Below are positions 1-11,149 of a stretch of 64,000 nucleotides of DNA, piece by piece. This stretch comes from Euptelea pleiosperma. Taxonomy: Eukaryota; Streptophyta; Magnoliopsida; Ranunculales; Eupteleaceae. Made by a program: the position numbers and the translations under genes. How positions within the stretch are numbered: position 1 is the first letter of the stretch; each line of letters begins with the position of its first letter. The notes beneath the pieces were generated by a model that searched no databases, was not told the origin of the DNA, and saw nothing but the letters and a program-made list of their open reading frames with translations. The stretch covers positions 15,471,103-15,535,102 of the forward strand of contig CM068549.1 of NCBI GenBank assembly GCA_035048495.1, written 5' to 3'.

Positions 1-1307
1 GCAGATCATACCTCTCATTGTCTGTGGATAATATCATTGTGACGGGCAATGATGGCGATGAAGTTGCAAAGTTAAAGCAATACCTGGTAGGCGAGTTTTA
101 AACAAAGGATCTAGGACCCCTAAAGTACTTTCTGAACATAAAGGTCGCAAGATCGAGTCAGGGGATCTTCATCTCTCAAAGGAAGTATGTCCTTGATCTG
201 CTAAAAGACACAGGAAAATTAGGGGCCAGACCCGTGGACACCCCTATAGAACAGAATCACAAGTTAGGAGAGGCAAGTGGTGAGTTACTAAGGCCTCGTT
301 TGTTTTTGTTCACACGTGTTTTTGGACGTAGGCACTTCGGAACCCATGCAAGTTAAACGTGCGTGACTTTGGATGTATGACGTTTGGACGGACTCAACAA
401 ATCGCGCGCGAAAACCGATTATGTGCGTTTATTTGCACAAATGATGGTGGATGTTGCCCCTGATTCAGTGCATCGTGCTGTATTGTATAAAATTATACAT
501 GCATGTTTTGGACTGCCACGTGTACACGAATATTTTTATATGGTGCAACCAAACACGTTTTTTGGGCCGAGGTGCGGACATCGACGCCAATGCGCGCGCG
601 TTCATAAAAAAACAAACATGGCCTAAAAAATATTGAGAGCTTTCAATGATTAGTTGGGAGGCTGATATATCTTTCTTTGACCAGACCGGATATTAACTAT
701 GTTGTCCTGTGATCAGCCAGTATATGCACTCTCTTGGAGATATTCACTGGTGGCAGCACACAGGAATTTGATGTATTTCAAACCTCTCTTGGTAGGGGAC
801 CTCTCTTCAATAAAAACGGTCCATGAGAGTGGAGTCATACACTGATGCAGACTGTGCAGGTGCCAAGAATGACAGAAGATCCACATCCGGATATTGCATA
901 TTTGTTGAGCGCAATCTTGTGACATGGAGAAGCAAGAAGCAGCCAGTGGTTGCTAGATCCAGTGTAGAGGCTGAGTTTCGAGCTATGACTCATGGCTTAT
1001 GTGAGATGTTGTGGTTGAAGATCTTAGTAGCAGAACTAGGATTTCTTGTTGATGGTTCTGTGACTTGTATTGTAATAATAAAGGCGCAATCAGTATTGCT
1101 TATAATCCGGTTTAGCATGATTGGGCTAAACACATTGAAGTCGACAGGCATTTCTTGCGCGAGAAGATTGATACTGGAGATGTGTGTACTCTTTTTGTGA
1201 AGACTGAAGACCAGGTAGCGGATATATTCACTAAGGGAGTTTCTAGTAATCAGCTATACATGTGTCTAAGCAAGTTGGGCATGATAGATATCTGCGCACC
1301 AACTTGA
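1..1307 (+). pseudogene. copia A reverse transcriptase / RNase H remnant
   Basis: Recognisable pieces are the RT tail ([20 protein letters not shown]) before the MITE, then DADCAGAKNDRRSTSGYC and [18 protein letters not shown] of RNase H. The canonical DADWAG reads DADCAG. A stop follows VGEF, and frameshifts occur after the VARSS region. The natural C-terminus is at the TGA near 1305, just before the polypurine tract. Confidence 0.8.
292..623. mobile_element. Tourist-like (PIF/Harbinger type) MITE
   Basis: This is a 332-bp non-coding insert flanked by the 3-bp duplication TAA (289-291 and 624-626). It has imperfect terminal inverted repeats, GGCCTCGTTTGTTTTTGT on the left and GGCCATGTTTGTTTTTTT as the complement of the right end. 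Removing it restores the RNase H alignment of copia A. It contains CG-rich runs (CGCGCGCG) unlike its surroundings. The 3-bp TAA/TTA target and the length fit a Tourist-type MITE; no transposase is present. Confidence 0.8.
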
Positions 1308-1314
1308 GGGGGAG

Positions 1315-1540
1315 TGTTGTAAGGGTAGTATTGTAATACCCTTTTATATGTGTAAGGGCATACTTGTCCATGTAAAAAGGTTCTCGTGTAAATAAGAAGA
1401 TTGGAGTCATGTGACACATATGCTCTACCTTTCTCTCATTCTTCTTCTTCTTCTTCTTCTCTCTTTCTCCTTCTTTGTCTCTACCAAACCCTAACCCTAG
1501 AATCAAACCTAATCCTAGAACCAAACCCTGACATTCAATT
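1315..1540 (+). repeat. 3' LTR of copia A
   Basis: It begins TGTTGTAAGGG directly after the polypurine tract. It holds a CT-rich stretch and telobox-like AAACCCTAACCCTAG near 1485-1500, then ends near GACATTCAATT as in the related LTRs of elements C and I. The exact 3' edge is inferred. Confidence 0.7.
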
Positions 1541-1589
1541 CCTTCCTCCTAACATTTTGTTTCTTCCAAAAGTTGTGCATGTGTCATAC

Positions 1590-2352
1590 TCTTGAATGCC
1601 TTCAAGAACCCAGTTATCAGCGGATTCAGATGATGATTGGGTTTGGAAGAAGAATCCAATAGGTCTACTCTCTTCTTTCTATTAGCATCTGGCTAGTGTC
1701 ATGGGAGACTAATATGGTTGCTTTTGTGTGGGGGAAGCCGATTCTAGTAGTCTTGGATAAGATTTTGAATGCTGACCATCTCAACCATTCTAACATGACG
1801 ATCCCGAACAGATGTGTTATGTGCAAAGAGAACGAGGAGAGTGTTAATTATTTATCTTGCATTGTAGAATTGTTCGGGTTGTGTGCAGTTATCCTCTCGG
1901 TCTTCAGTTTTTCCATGGTCTTTCCCAAGGATGTTGCCGATGTGTTTTGATCTAGACCTAGCGAGGTTTTTGGATGTAGAGGAAACATATTTTGGAAAGT
2001 TCTTCCTGCTTCCCTTTGTTGGTTATTTGGAAGAATGCAATAGATGTATTTTTGAAGATCAGTGTTGAGAGATTTCATTCATTTGCATATTCATTGGCAG
2101 ATTAATCATCGCATGGGTGTCCATTTGGAAGGAGTTTAATGAAACCTAGTAAGGCTAGTATGAGGATTTCATTAATAATTGGGAGTTTGTACTTTTTTGA
2201 GACAGGGCATTGAGTCTTTTTGGATAGGCCTTTGCCTATCATGTCGTCTCTCTGTTCTTTTTATGCTTGCATTTTCAGGGAATGCTTTTCCCTTCTCTTG
2301 TTCATACTGTTATGCTTGATACAAATCCTTTTGTTATCAATAAAAAAGAAGC
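1590..2352 (+). mobile_element. LINE 3'-end fragment (zf-RVT region)
   Basis: The translated remnant shows SADSDDDWVWKK, then ILNADHLNHSNMTIPNRCVM and CKENEESVNYLSC. This is the cysteine-containing zf-RVT domain that closes plant L1-type reverse transcriptases. It ends in AATAAAAAAGAAG near 2340-2352, a typical A-rich LINE tail. It is 5'-truncated and frameshifted. Confidence 0.75.
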
Positions 2353-3044
2353 TATTATGCATTCCTTCGAATCTATATTTGTAATTTATAAAATTCTCAC
2401 TAATTCTATTACTTATTTAAGCACTCAAAATATTGTCTAGATTTGTTAGACGTGTATCTAGTCAGTTACGTTTTTCGCATTTATTTGCTTGAACCATTCT
2501 AATATGTGTCCATGTTTCAGTTTGCCTTTACAAATTGGAATCGCACTATTTCTTTTGTACACCCAAGTCAAATTTGCTTTTGTTTCCGGAATCACGATAA
2601 CAGTCTTGTTAATACCAGGTATTGATACCACTTTTGTCTTTAATATTAAATAGTAGGTGCAATAAGCCAAGATTGCTTATTTTTAATGTTGGCTTTTGTG
2701 TTAAATTACTACCTTTACATTCATTTGAGTATATCCATTGTTGTAGAAAGAGAAAATGAAATCCCATTTCCTACCCATTACGCTTTTTTTATATTTAGAA
2801 CTTGATGTGCTTTCTTTAAATTTTCAAATGCAGTGAATAAATGGCTCTCTACTTTGATTGCAAGAGCGACAGAGAAAATGATGAAACAAAAGGATGAGAG
2901 GTAGATTTACTGATTTTATTCTCTGTTGATAACACTAAAATATGTCCTATGAATGATACTACACAGAATGTTTTTCTTGGACATATTAGGTATGGTTGCT
3001 TTAAGATACTTGAGGATTGGGTAAGAGAAATAAAATGCATTATC
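2353..3044. other. AT-rich stretch without recognised gene
   Basis: This stretch lies between two LINE fragments. I see no coding similarity, no terminal repeats and only short spurious open frames. Confidence 0.6.
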
Positions 3045-4420
3045 TTAGTTTTTATTTTTATTTTTGATAAATAGGGGATGCATCATTCGAAGGGGGCTAA
3101 AAACACCCTGAAATGAGCTTACCAAAGGATCTCAAGACGAGATACCAGAAAAATAGCCTGGGGCCCATCAAACTGGGTCGGGCCCCTTAAAGAGGTCTTC
3201 CCATCTAAAAACGAAAACATCAAAGAAACAACCTCTGAAGTCCGGCGAAATAGATGACCGAAAAAACAAGTAGGCTTTAATTCTAAGAACTATCTTGGGG
3301 ACGTCTTCTTCTTTTCTTTCGAAAATGCGTTGATTCCTCTCTTTCCAAATGGTCCACATCACCGCAAAAGGAAGTAATCGCCAGAGTAGACTGCCTCTGC
3401 CTGTGAACACCCTCATAGATATGGCTTGGATAAAAGATTCCACTCAGTTCGACACAACAAAATTGATGCCGAAGAGGGAGAAGCAGACTTGCTGAATGGA
3501 GAAAGTGAAAGGGTAATGTAGCAGTAGGAGGTCCACTGACTCCCCATCGGATTTGCACAAAGAGCACCTATTGGGTAGCACCATCCCTCTATTGTTCAGG
3601 TGGTCCACTGTCAAGATTTTGTCCGGAATAGCGGTCCAAAGAAAAAGATCACCTTCGTCGGGACCGCAGCACCCCACACAGTAGACGCTGGGAACGTACT
3701 CTGCCCCAGGCTGCTTAGATGATGGAAGAAAGAACTGACTAAGAAAATGCCTTTGCTCTCCCATCTCCACTTCCTCTTATCCGCCTCTAACGTGAGATTG
3801 GGTGCGTCCCCAATCCTTACCATGAGGCTTCCCAAACTATCTACCTCCTAATCGTTCAACCTTCTCCTAAGACCCAAATTCCACGTGGCCTCTCCATCAG
3901 AGACCACTACACACTCCTGGATCTTGGCCCCTTTGAGATCAGAAATAAGATATAGATGCGGGGATTCTTCTTTCATGGGTACATCGCCACACCACCTGTG
4001 CTCTTAGAATCTGATTTTATCTCCTTTCCCTACTTTGAATTGGATCCCTTCTTTGAAACGACCTAGGGTCTTCATAATGCCCTTCCAAAGATTGCACCCA
4101 TACGATTGGGTCACCTCATTCCTCGAATTCCTTTCTATAGCCTCTCCGTACTTGCCATTAATAACCGACTGCCATAAACTTCCTTCTTCAACGCCGGACC
4201 TCCATAACCATTTCCCCAAGAGAGCATAGTTCATTTCTCTAATGGAACGGAAGCCCAAACCTCCCTCCAACTTCGGCTTACATATTCTAGCCCACTCCAC
4301 TAGGTGAAAAGTATGAGCATCCCTCTTCCAGTGCCACAAGAAATCTCGCATCATCTTCTCTAGATCCTTAGCCACACTAGCCGGAATGGAAAATAGGGAT
4401 AGATAGTAAATAGGCATGCT
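3045..4420 (-). mobile_element. LINE fragment, reverse transcriptase C-terminal part
   Basis: Read on the minus strand, it gives the LINE RT tail (FLWHWKRDAHTFHLVEWARI, then GGLGFRSIREMNYALLGKWL), WRWESKGIFLVSSFFHHL, the zf-RVT motif ILTVDHLNNRGMVLPNRCSL and a WTIWKERNQRIF end. The T-rich run TTTTTATTTTTATTTTTG near 3050-3070 is the complement of its 3' A-rich tail. It is 5'-truncated near 4420, and the coding frame is split by at least three frame changes. Confidence 0.85.
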
Positions 4421-4596
4421 GGAGAGGGTGCTCTTAAATCACTAAAATCATTGAAAAAAATAGATAGGCCCGTATGTATGTCTTGCGTTATCTAAGTTGT
4501 ACTTAATTATTGCTTGTAGTTCTAGAGGATTCATTGGAAGATTAGAGATTGAGCTGAAATATTTGGGATCAATCTCCAATTTTCATAAAAAAAAGA

Positions 4597-5033
4597 CTAT
4601 CTAAGGCCTTGCACAACTTCCTCCCATCTAAACAAAAAATCCTCAAAACCTTAGACCTTTAAAGCCTTCCAAAGTAGATGACCAAAAAAACAAGCCTTTG
4701 ATATTCAAGACTAGAGTTGGGAGTGTATTGGAGTTGGAAACCCACACAAAAGGCTATCTAAGGCCTTGCACAACTTCCTCCCATCTAAACAAAAAATCCT
4801 CAAAACCTTAGACCTTTAAAGCCTTCCAAAGTAGATGACCAAAAAAACAAGCCTTTGATATTCAAGACTAGAGTTGGGAGTGTATTGGAGTTGGAAACCC
4901 ACACAAAAGGCTATCTAAGGCCTTGCACAACTTCCTCCCATCAAAACACAAAATCCTCAAAACCTTAGACCTTTAAAGCCTCCCAAAGTAGATGACCAAA
5001 AAAACAAGCCTTTGATATTCAAGACTAGAGTTG
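4597..5033 (-). repeat. 157-bp tandem repeat, 2.8 copies, derived from LINE 3' sequence
   Basis: The word CTATCTAAGGCCTTGCACAA starts at 4597, 4754 and 4911, giving an exact 157-bp period. The third copy ends near 5033. Copies are nearly identical. The unit resembles the 3' region of the minus-strand LINE at 3045-4420 (both share a GATGACC-AAAAAACAAG segment), so it looks like a local amplification inside a second LINE copy. Confidence 0.85.
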
Positions 5034-5067
5034 CTAGGTCCTGCACCTTGTTGGCAAATATGCGCCT

Positions 5068-5387
5068 TGTTATTGGAGTGTGTTGTTTGGCTGTGTGGCC
5101 AGCACTCCGCCTCTATTAGACTCGTGGACCCTTTGATATACATAGTTATGCCCCCCTCTAACAGCTTAAGCCTTTAGGGTAAAGTGGTGGTTAACATGGT
5201 ATCAGAGCAAGAGGTCCCAGTAGGTCACGGGTTCAAGTCTTGTCAGAGTGTTGAGGGGGCGTTTATTGGAGTGTGTTGTCGTTGTGTGGCCAACACTCCA
5301 CCTCTGTTAGACCCGTGGACCATTTGATATACATAGTTACGCCTCCCTCTAACAGCTTAAGCTTTTAAATTAAAGTGGTTGACAACA
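5068..5387 (+). mobile_element. TRIM (terminal-repeat retrotransposon in miniature)
   Basis: It is 320 bp in total. The left terminal repeat is 5068-5196 and the right one 5261-5387, both ending in ACA and about 90% identical. Directly after the left repeat is a perfect primer-binding site TGGTATCAGAGC (5197-5208), and before the right repeat a purine tract TTGAGGGGG (5251-5259). The flanks CGCCT and TGCCT are a one-mismatch target duplication. There is no coding capacity. The structure matches TRIMs; no 5S-like segment was seen, so I do not call it Cassandra. Confidence 0.85.
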
Positions 5388-5431
5388 TGCCTATTCCTCT
5401 TCTTCCAAATAACCCAAGCACATGTGAAAGG
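5388..5431 (-). mobile_element. LINE segment between TRIM and copia B
   Basis: This is a short stretch (CTATTCCTCTTCTTCCAAAT onward) that aligns with 3330-3365 of the neighbouring LINE. It joins the pieces left of the TRIM and right of copia B into one older LINE copy. Confidence 0.6.
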
Positions 5432-5641
5432 TGTTGTAATCTTGGATCGTAACCAGGATAAGAGATTAGGGTTAGAGATGGAAGAGAGGAGAGGAGAAGA
5501 GAATTGGGGGAAGAGGAGAAATCGTGTAGAGCTTAGAATAGCCTACACGATTTTACCCAACATATATATTAAGTGAAGTTTTACAATATTACAAGGGCCC
5601 CCTGTAGAATATAAGATATTACAAGTAGGTCCCTGACAACA
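5432..5641 (-). repeat. 3' LTR of copia B
   Basis: It is 210 bp with plus-strand ends TGTTGT and ACAACA, followed by the polypurine tract complement CTCCCCCTCAAG. It is a near-perfect direct repeat of 10596-10804. Confidence 0.93.
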
Positions 5642-5648
5642 CTCCCCC

Positions 5649-8600
5649 TCAAGCTGGTGCGAAGATATCTATCATACCCAGCTTGGATAACAGGTGCTCT
5701 AAGATCCCAGATCCCTTTAGTAACACCTTTAGTTAACACATCTGCAACTTGATCAGCAGTATGGACATACGGTGTGCAAATAAGTCCCTGACCAAGCTTC
5801 TCTTTGATGAAGTGACGGTCTACCTCAATGTGCTTTGTCCTGTCGTGTTGAACTGGATTATAAGCAATGCTGATGGCTGCTTTATTGTCACAATACAGTT
5901 GCATAGGCCCTTTGACAGGATATCCGAGCTCACTGAGCATAGTCTTCAACCATAGAAGCTCACATACACCATGAGCCATAGAACGGTACTTTGCTTCGGC
6001 ACTGGAGCGGGCGACAACTGATGGCTTCTTGCTGCGCCAAGACACCAGATTACCTCCCACATACGTGCAGTACCCTGATGTGGAACGTCTGTCAGTGACT
6101 GAACCTGCCTAGTCAGCGTCTGTATAAGCTTCAACTCGCAGGTGTCCATTCTTACTAAACAAGATACCCTTCCCTGGATCCCCCTTAAGATAGCGTAACA
6201 CTCGGTGTGCTGCTTCAAGATGTGGAGAGCGAGGGGCATGCATGAACTGACTGATGACACTGACTGCATATGCAATATCTGGTCGTGTTAGCGAAAGGTA
6301 GATGAGACGCCCAACAAGTCTCTGGAACTAGCCTGTATCAGCAATGGGATCCCCATCAACAAGATTCAGCCGATGTTGCTGCTCTATAGGCGTATCGGCT
6401 GGTTTAGCTCCCAAGTTTCCTGACTCTCGAAGGAGATCAAGTACATACTTTCTTTGTGAGATGAACACACCCTGCTTTGACCTAGCAACCTCAATGCCCA
6501 GAAAGTATCTCAAGGTTCCCAGATCCTTGATTTCGAACTCTGTGCCGAGGTATTTTTTGAATCTGCAAACCTCATCTGGGTCATCTCCTGTGACCACGAT
6601 ATCATCCACATACACAATAAGAGCAGTAAGACGACCTTGACTTCTCTTAATGAAGAGAGTGTGGTCCGCCTGACTCTGCGAGTAGCCAATCTTCTTGATT
6701 GCGGAACTGAACCTCTCGAACCAAGCCCTTGGTGACTGTTTAAGCCCATACAAGGCTTTCTTCAGTCTGCACACAAGTTCCTTACTCCCAGTCGGACTGA
6801 ACCCCGGAGGACCTGTCATGTAGACCTCTTCCTCTAGATCACCATGGAGGAAGGCATTCTTGACATCCAACTAGTGGAGGGGCCAAGAAAAATTTGCCGC
6901 AAGAGATAACAGAACTTGAACTGAGTTCATCTTAGCCACAGGAGCAAACGTCTCCTGGTAGTCAATCCCATAAGTCTGTGTGTACCCTTTTGCAACGAGA
7001 CGGGCCTTGTACCTGTCGATGCTTCCATCTGCTTTGTATTTCACTGTATATACCCACTTGCACCCCACGGGTTTCTTTCCTCTAGGCAATGGAACCAAAT
7101 CCCAAGTATTATTCTTTTCTAGAGTTGCCATCTCCTCTAGCATGGCTGCTTTCCACTGAGGCTGGCTGAGGGCATCTGAGACACCAGATGGCAGAGCGAC
7201 ACTGGATAGGGAAGTAGCAAATGCCCTGTAGGATGGTGAGAGCTGTTGATAGGAAACAAAGTGAGAAATAGGGTGCTTGGTAACACAGTTCCGAACACCC
7301 TTCTGATGAGCAATAGGTACATCAATGTCTATGGGAAGGATAGTAGAAGGAGCAACAGACATATCATCATGAGGATCACTGAGGACTCGATTACCTGGAT
7401 CGAGTTGGATTTCCTGGCAGTGAGCTTGGATGGTGGACTGTTTCTCTTTTTGACGTCGTCTGGCATATGTCTTCAGCTGCGGATCCTGTGGCACAGTGTC
7501 AGTAGGAGATAAGGACAAGGGTACAGGAGACTCATCAGGCAAATCAAGGGGTACTGGTTGAGGAATCTCCCCCTGTGGAGGTATCGGACTCTCGTCAATA
7601 CTCCCAAGCTTCCCCTGAAGAGAAGTCCGATCAACTGAGAAGAAGGGAAGACTCTCAAAAAAGGTAACATCTAGAGAAACAAACCGACGACGGGTAGAGG
7701 GATGGAAACACCGATATCCCTTCTGAGTGGACGAATAGCCAAGGTACACACATCGAACGGCTTTTGGATCTAACTTGTCCTTCCTATGATGGGCGTGAAC
7801 ATAGCAAATACAACCAAAGACCTTAGGTGGAATGGAGAACACAGGATAGGAAGGAAACATGAGTGAAAGGGGAGACTTCGACCCCAAGACACGAGAGGGC
7901 ATCCGATTTATCAAGTAGGATGCCGTCAACACAGCGTCAGCCCAATAACCCTTGGATACCCGAGTACCAAGAAGAAGTGCCCTAGCAACCTCCAGGACAT
8001 GGCGATGCTTTCGCTCAGCGGTCCCATTCTGTTGAGGTGTATCGGCACATGAAGTCTGATGAAGAATTCCATGCTCTTCAAAGTAGGAGGCAAGGCCAAT
8101 GTACATGTATTCCCCCCCATTGTCAGTGCGTAGGACTTCTAGGGTGGTGCCCAATTGATTGCACACCATTTTATGGAAGGTCTGAAAGATAGTATGCACC
8201 TCATTTTTTGATTTCATAAGGTAGATCCAAGTGTAACGATTATAGTCATCCACAAAAACCACAAAGTAGCGAAAACCAAAGATAGAAGTGGTGGGATTGG
8301 GTCCCCAAACATCAGAGTGCACAAGCTGTAAAGGAAACGTACTTTTTTTATTACTGGTCGGAAAAGACACCCAACATTATTTTGCAAGTACACAAGTTTC
8401 ACAGTTGAACTCAAAAAATGGAATAGACGCAAACTGAGGTAACAGACTCTTCATAACTGAAAGCGGTAAATGACCTAGCCTGTTATGCCATCGCATTAAC
8501 AGGTCTTTATTAACGCTAGAACTACTGACATTGGCACTAGACTGATGTGCAACAGAATATGAAGTCAGCTGGCTATCGAGCAGGTACAATCCACCATCCT

Positions 8601-10050
8601 CACGACCACTGCCAATCATCCGCCTCGTCTCCAAGTCCTGAAAAACATAGTGAGTAGGAAAAAAGGTAAGACTGCAGTTTAGGCTCTTAGTAAGATGGCT
8701 AACCGAAAGCAGGTTAGTGGTGAATTTAGGAACATGAAGTACAGAGGATAAAGACAATGTAGGTGTGGCAGAGTTAGTGCCCTTCCCTGAGATAGAGGAG
8801 AAGGTGCCATCGGCCACGCGGACCTTGTCCTTACCCGAGCAGATATTATAGGTGGAGAAAAGGGATGGCATACCAGTCATATGATCGGAGGCACCAGAGT
8901 CAATGATCCAGGAAGGACCAATGGGTGCCGTAGATACATGGTGGGCTGAATGGGATGTACCTGTCTGAGCAAATGATGATGTAGGTGGGGAAGGGCCATC
9001 AAGCTGAGTAAGTAATTGTCGAAGCCTGTCAATGTCCATGCTAGAGAAGGTGTTGGACTGCCCAGAGGAAGGGGTCACATCAGAGGAATCTTGACTGGTG
9101 GCATGAGCGGCTGAGGTTCCATGTTTGCTACCAGAGGGCTTCTATGAGGAGCCTTGCTTCCCCCCAGAGAACTGTGCAGGACGACCATGAAGACTCCAGC
9201 AGGTCTCCCTAGTGTGGCGACGCTTGCCACAGTGATCACATCTGAGTCGATCACGATCATCAAGATCCCCATCTTTCTTGGGTGTGGGTTTGCTCAATTT
9301 CTGAGTGGCCAAGGCAGACTTCTCAAATAAAGGAACATAAGCATCTGTCTTAGGGCTCATGGCTCTCCTCCTGCTGTCCTATCTCTGGATGTAGGAGTAG
9401 ACCTGTGCAATGGTCGACGGCGGTGGATCTCTGCCCAAGATGTTGGCTCGAACCTGCTCATAGCTCTGGTTCAAGCCGTCAAGAAACTCGAATATGCGTC
9501 TGCGCACAATCATCTTTCGAAACTCCGTAGCATCCTTGGTACATGTAGGGGTGTAGGTTTGGTAGTGATCTACCTCTTCCCACTTGCTGCGTAACGCAGC
9601 GTAGTATGATCCCAAAGGAAGATCGCCTTATTTCAGATGTGCTATCTCCTGCTGAAGTTCATACATCCTAGCAAAATTCCCATCTTGGGAGTAGGTCTGA
9701 GATGTCGTGTCCCATATATCCTTGGCAGTCGGGAGAAAGAGGAAGCCTGTGCTGATCGATAGATACATGGAATGAAGCAGCTATGACATGATCATCGAGT
9801 TTTCCGCTTCCCACTTCTCAAACGTGGCATCGGAGGAATCAGGTGCAGTGATGCGTCCAGTGATATAGCCGGCTTTGCCTCGTCCGGTGATGTACATCTT
9901 GGCAGATTGAGACCATGCGAGGTAGTTGGTCCCGTCGAGTTTCACCGTAGTGATCTGTAGGCCCGGGCTGTGATCACCATGACTTCCCAGACTGGGTGGG
10001 GCAACAATGATCTCTGACTTGGCAGAAGATGACTCCTCAGATGTACTCAT
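5649..10050 (-). pseudogene. copia B gag-pol polyprotein, broken
   Basis: Gag starts at 10050 (MSTSEESSS) and includes a zinc knuckle CDHCGKRRHTRETC near 9230. Protease has [13 protein letters not shown] with the DSG active site intact (about 8880-8915). Integrase has the HHCC segment (HNRLGHLP...CETC), FVDDYNRYTW and TPQQNGTAERKHRH. RT has MDVKNAFLHGDLEEEVYM and the catalytic YVDD near 6600. RNase H ends before the TGA at 5649-5651. In-frame stops occur near 9780, 9625, 9377, 9140, 8371, 6871, 6326 and 6112, plus a late frameshift. At least five of the stops fit CAA/CAG or TGG turned to TAA/TAG. It cannot make a full polyprotein. Confidence 0.92.
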
Positions 10051-10299
10051 GGTAGTAGAGAAGACTTTTCTGATAAGAAATCACCCGAACTGCTGCTGCG
10101 GAGGTGCAAATTACCTTTTGCTCGTAGGATTCATACCTTTTTGGAACAACTCCTTTATAGATTTTCTATTGGAGAAAAAACCATTCGCGGGAAACTTGTG
10201 AATGGTTCCGATGACCTAAAAAGGTTCCTGGATAGGTGCGGTAGCACTAGGGAGAGGTTCCGGGCTCCTCTGAGACCTGCGGCTAGGTTCAGAGGGTCT

Positions 10300-10463
10300 T
10301 CTTTGACCTTTTGGAAGGGGCGGTTAGGCTTGGTGGCGCTTCTCCAGCCTTCTGGAGTGGGCGGCTATGCCTGATAGCTCTTCTCCAGTCTTCTGGAGTG
10401 GGCGGCTAGGCCTGGGAGAACTTCTCCAACCTTTTGGAGTGGGCGGCTAGGGTTTCAGACTCT
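10300..10463 (-). repeat. 41-bp tandem repeat in the leader of copia B
   Basis: Four imperfect copies start at 10300, 10341, 10382 and 10423. Three carry a perfect or near-perfect hairpin such as CTCCAGTCTTCTGGAG, followed by TGGGCGGCTAGG. It lies in the untranslated leader between the primer-binding site and gag. Confidence 0.85.
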
Positions 10464-10583
10464 TCTAAAGCCTGCGGCTATCCATGGGAGATGATCTCCT
10501 TCTTTGGAAAGCCCTTCGCATCTAATTTTGCAATCCCTAGGGTTCTTCAGACCTCTAGGATTGAGCTATGGTTACATAACCAT

Positions 10584-10595
10584 GCTCTGATACCA
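10584..10595 (-). promoter_or_regulatory. Primer-binding site of copia B
   Basis: GCTCTGATACCA is the complement of TGGTATCAGAGC, which pairs with the 3' end of plant initiator-Met tRNA. It directly abuts the 5' LTR. Confidence 0.92.
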
Positions 10596-10804
10596 TGTGT
10601 AATCTTGGATCGTAACCAGGATAAGAGATTAGGATTAGAGATGGAAGAGAGGAGAGGAGAAGAGAATTGGGGGAAGAGGAGAAATCGTGTAGAGCTTAGA
10701 ATAGCCTACACGATTTCACCCAATATATATATTAAGTGAAGTTTTACAATATTACAAGGGCCCCCTGTAGAATATAAGATATTACAAGTAGGTCCCTGAC
10801 AACA
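10596..10804 (-). repeat. 5' LTR of copia B
   Basis: It is 209 bp, adjacent to the primer-binding site at 10584-10595, and ends in ACAACA before the AAAGG duplication. Relative to the other LTR it lacks one T in the terminal TGTTGT (reads TGTGT). Confidence 0.93.
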
Positions 10805-11060
10805 AAAGGAAGCAATCACTAGAGAGCCCTACCACAAAGATCAGAAGCATCATAATACCGGCATGAGAAAGCTCAATAACCTGACCAGCCATTGTTTAAC
10901 AAATCTCGAACAGCAAACTTCACGAGAAAAGGGGCAATGAAGGAGCAAATAGTCGACTGATGCTCCATTAGATCTACATAAGAGGCATATGTTGGGCCTC
11001 ATCTTGCCCATACTGATAAGGTGATCCCACGTGAGAATTTTTAATGCATAAAGATACATA
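10805..11060 (-). mobile_element. LINE segment right of copia B (zf-RVT region)
   Basis: Read on the minus strand it gives LKILTWDHLISMGKMRPNIC followed by LLCRSNGASVDYLLLHCPFS, the cysteine/histidine zf-RVT end of a plant LINE. It continues the sequence interrupted at 5431. It ends abruptly near 11060. Confidence 0.8.
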
Positions 11061-11149
11061 CAAACAAAACTATAAAGTCCATATCATATGCACTTCATGT
11101 TTTTGGCATATTCCGTTGACATAGGTTTAGGCTAGTTGCTTTGAGTCCG

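Larger units (their letters stand above)
1..1540 (+). mobile_element. Ty1/copia element A, 3' end only
   Basis: The window opens inside a reverse transcriptase (VDDIIVTGND motif), continues through RNase H and ends with a polypurine tract (GAGGGGGAG before 1315) and a 3' LTR. The 5' part lies left of the window. A Tourist-like MITE (292-623) interrupts it. The coding part has stops and frameshifts, so this is a dead copy. Confidence 0.85.
5432..10804 (-). mobile_element. Complete Ty1/copia element B
   Basis: It is a 5373-bp element on the minus strand, flanked by a perfect 5-bp duplication AAAGG (5427-5431 and 10805-10809). LTRs are 5432-5641 and 10596-10804 and differ by about three substitutions and one base indel, so the insertion is young. 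The PBS complement is at 10584-10595. The polyprotein order is gag, protease, integrase, RT, RNase H, as in Ty1/copia. The frame is broken by several stops. It sits inside a LINE remnant. Confidence 0.95.

Noticed and set aside
384..626. 80-codon open frame near the start of the window
   Set aside because: It lies within the Tourist-like MITE and shows no protein similarity.
1401..1595. Serine/leucine-rich open frame
   Set aside because: It is low-complexity translation of the CT-rich 3' LTR of copia A.
4597..5033. Regularly spaced repeats that could suggest a CRISPR array
   Set aside because: The units are contiguous 157-bp tandem copies without spacers, in plant DNA.
5197..5240. TGGTATCAGAGC plus GGGTTCAAGTC looks like a tRNA-derived SINE promoter
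   Set aside because: Direct terminal repeats on both sides and a purine tract make a TRIM with a primer-binding site the better reading.
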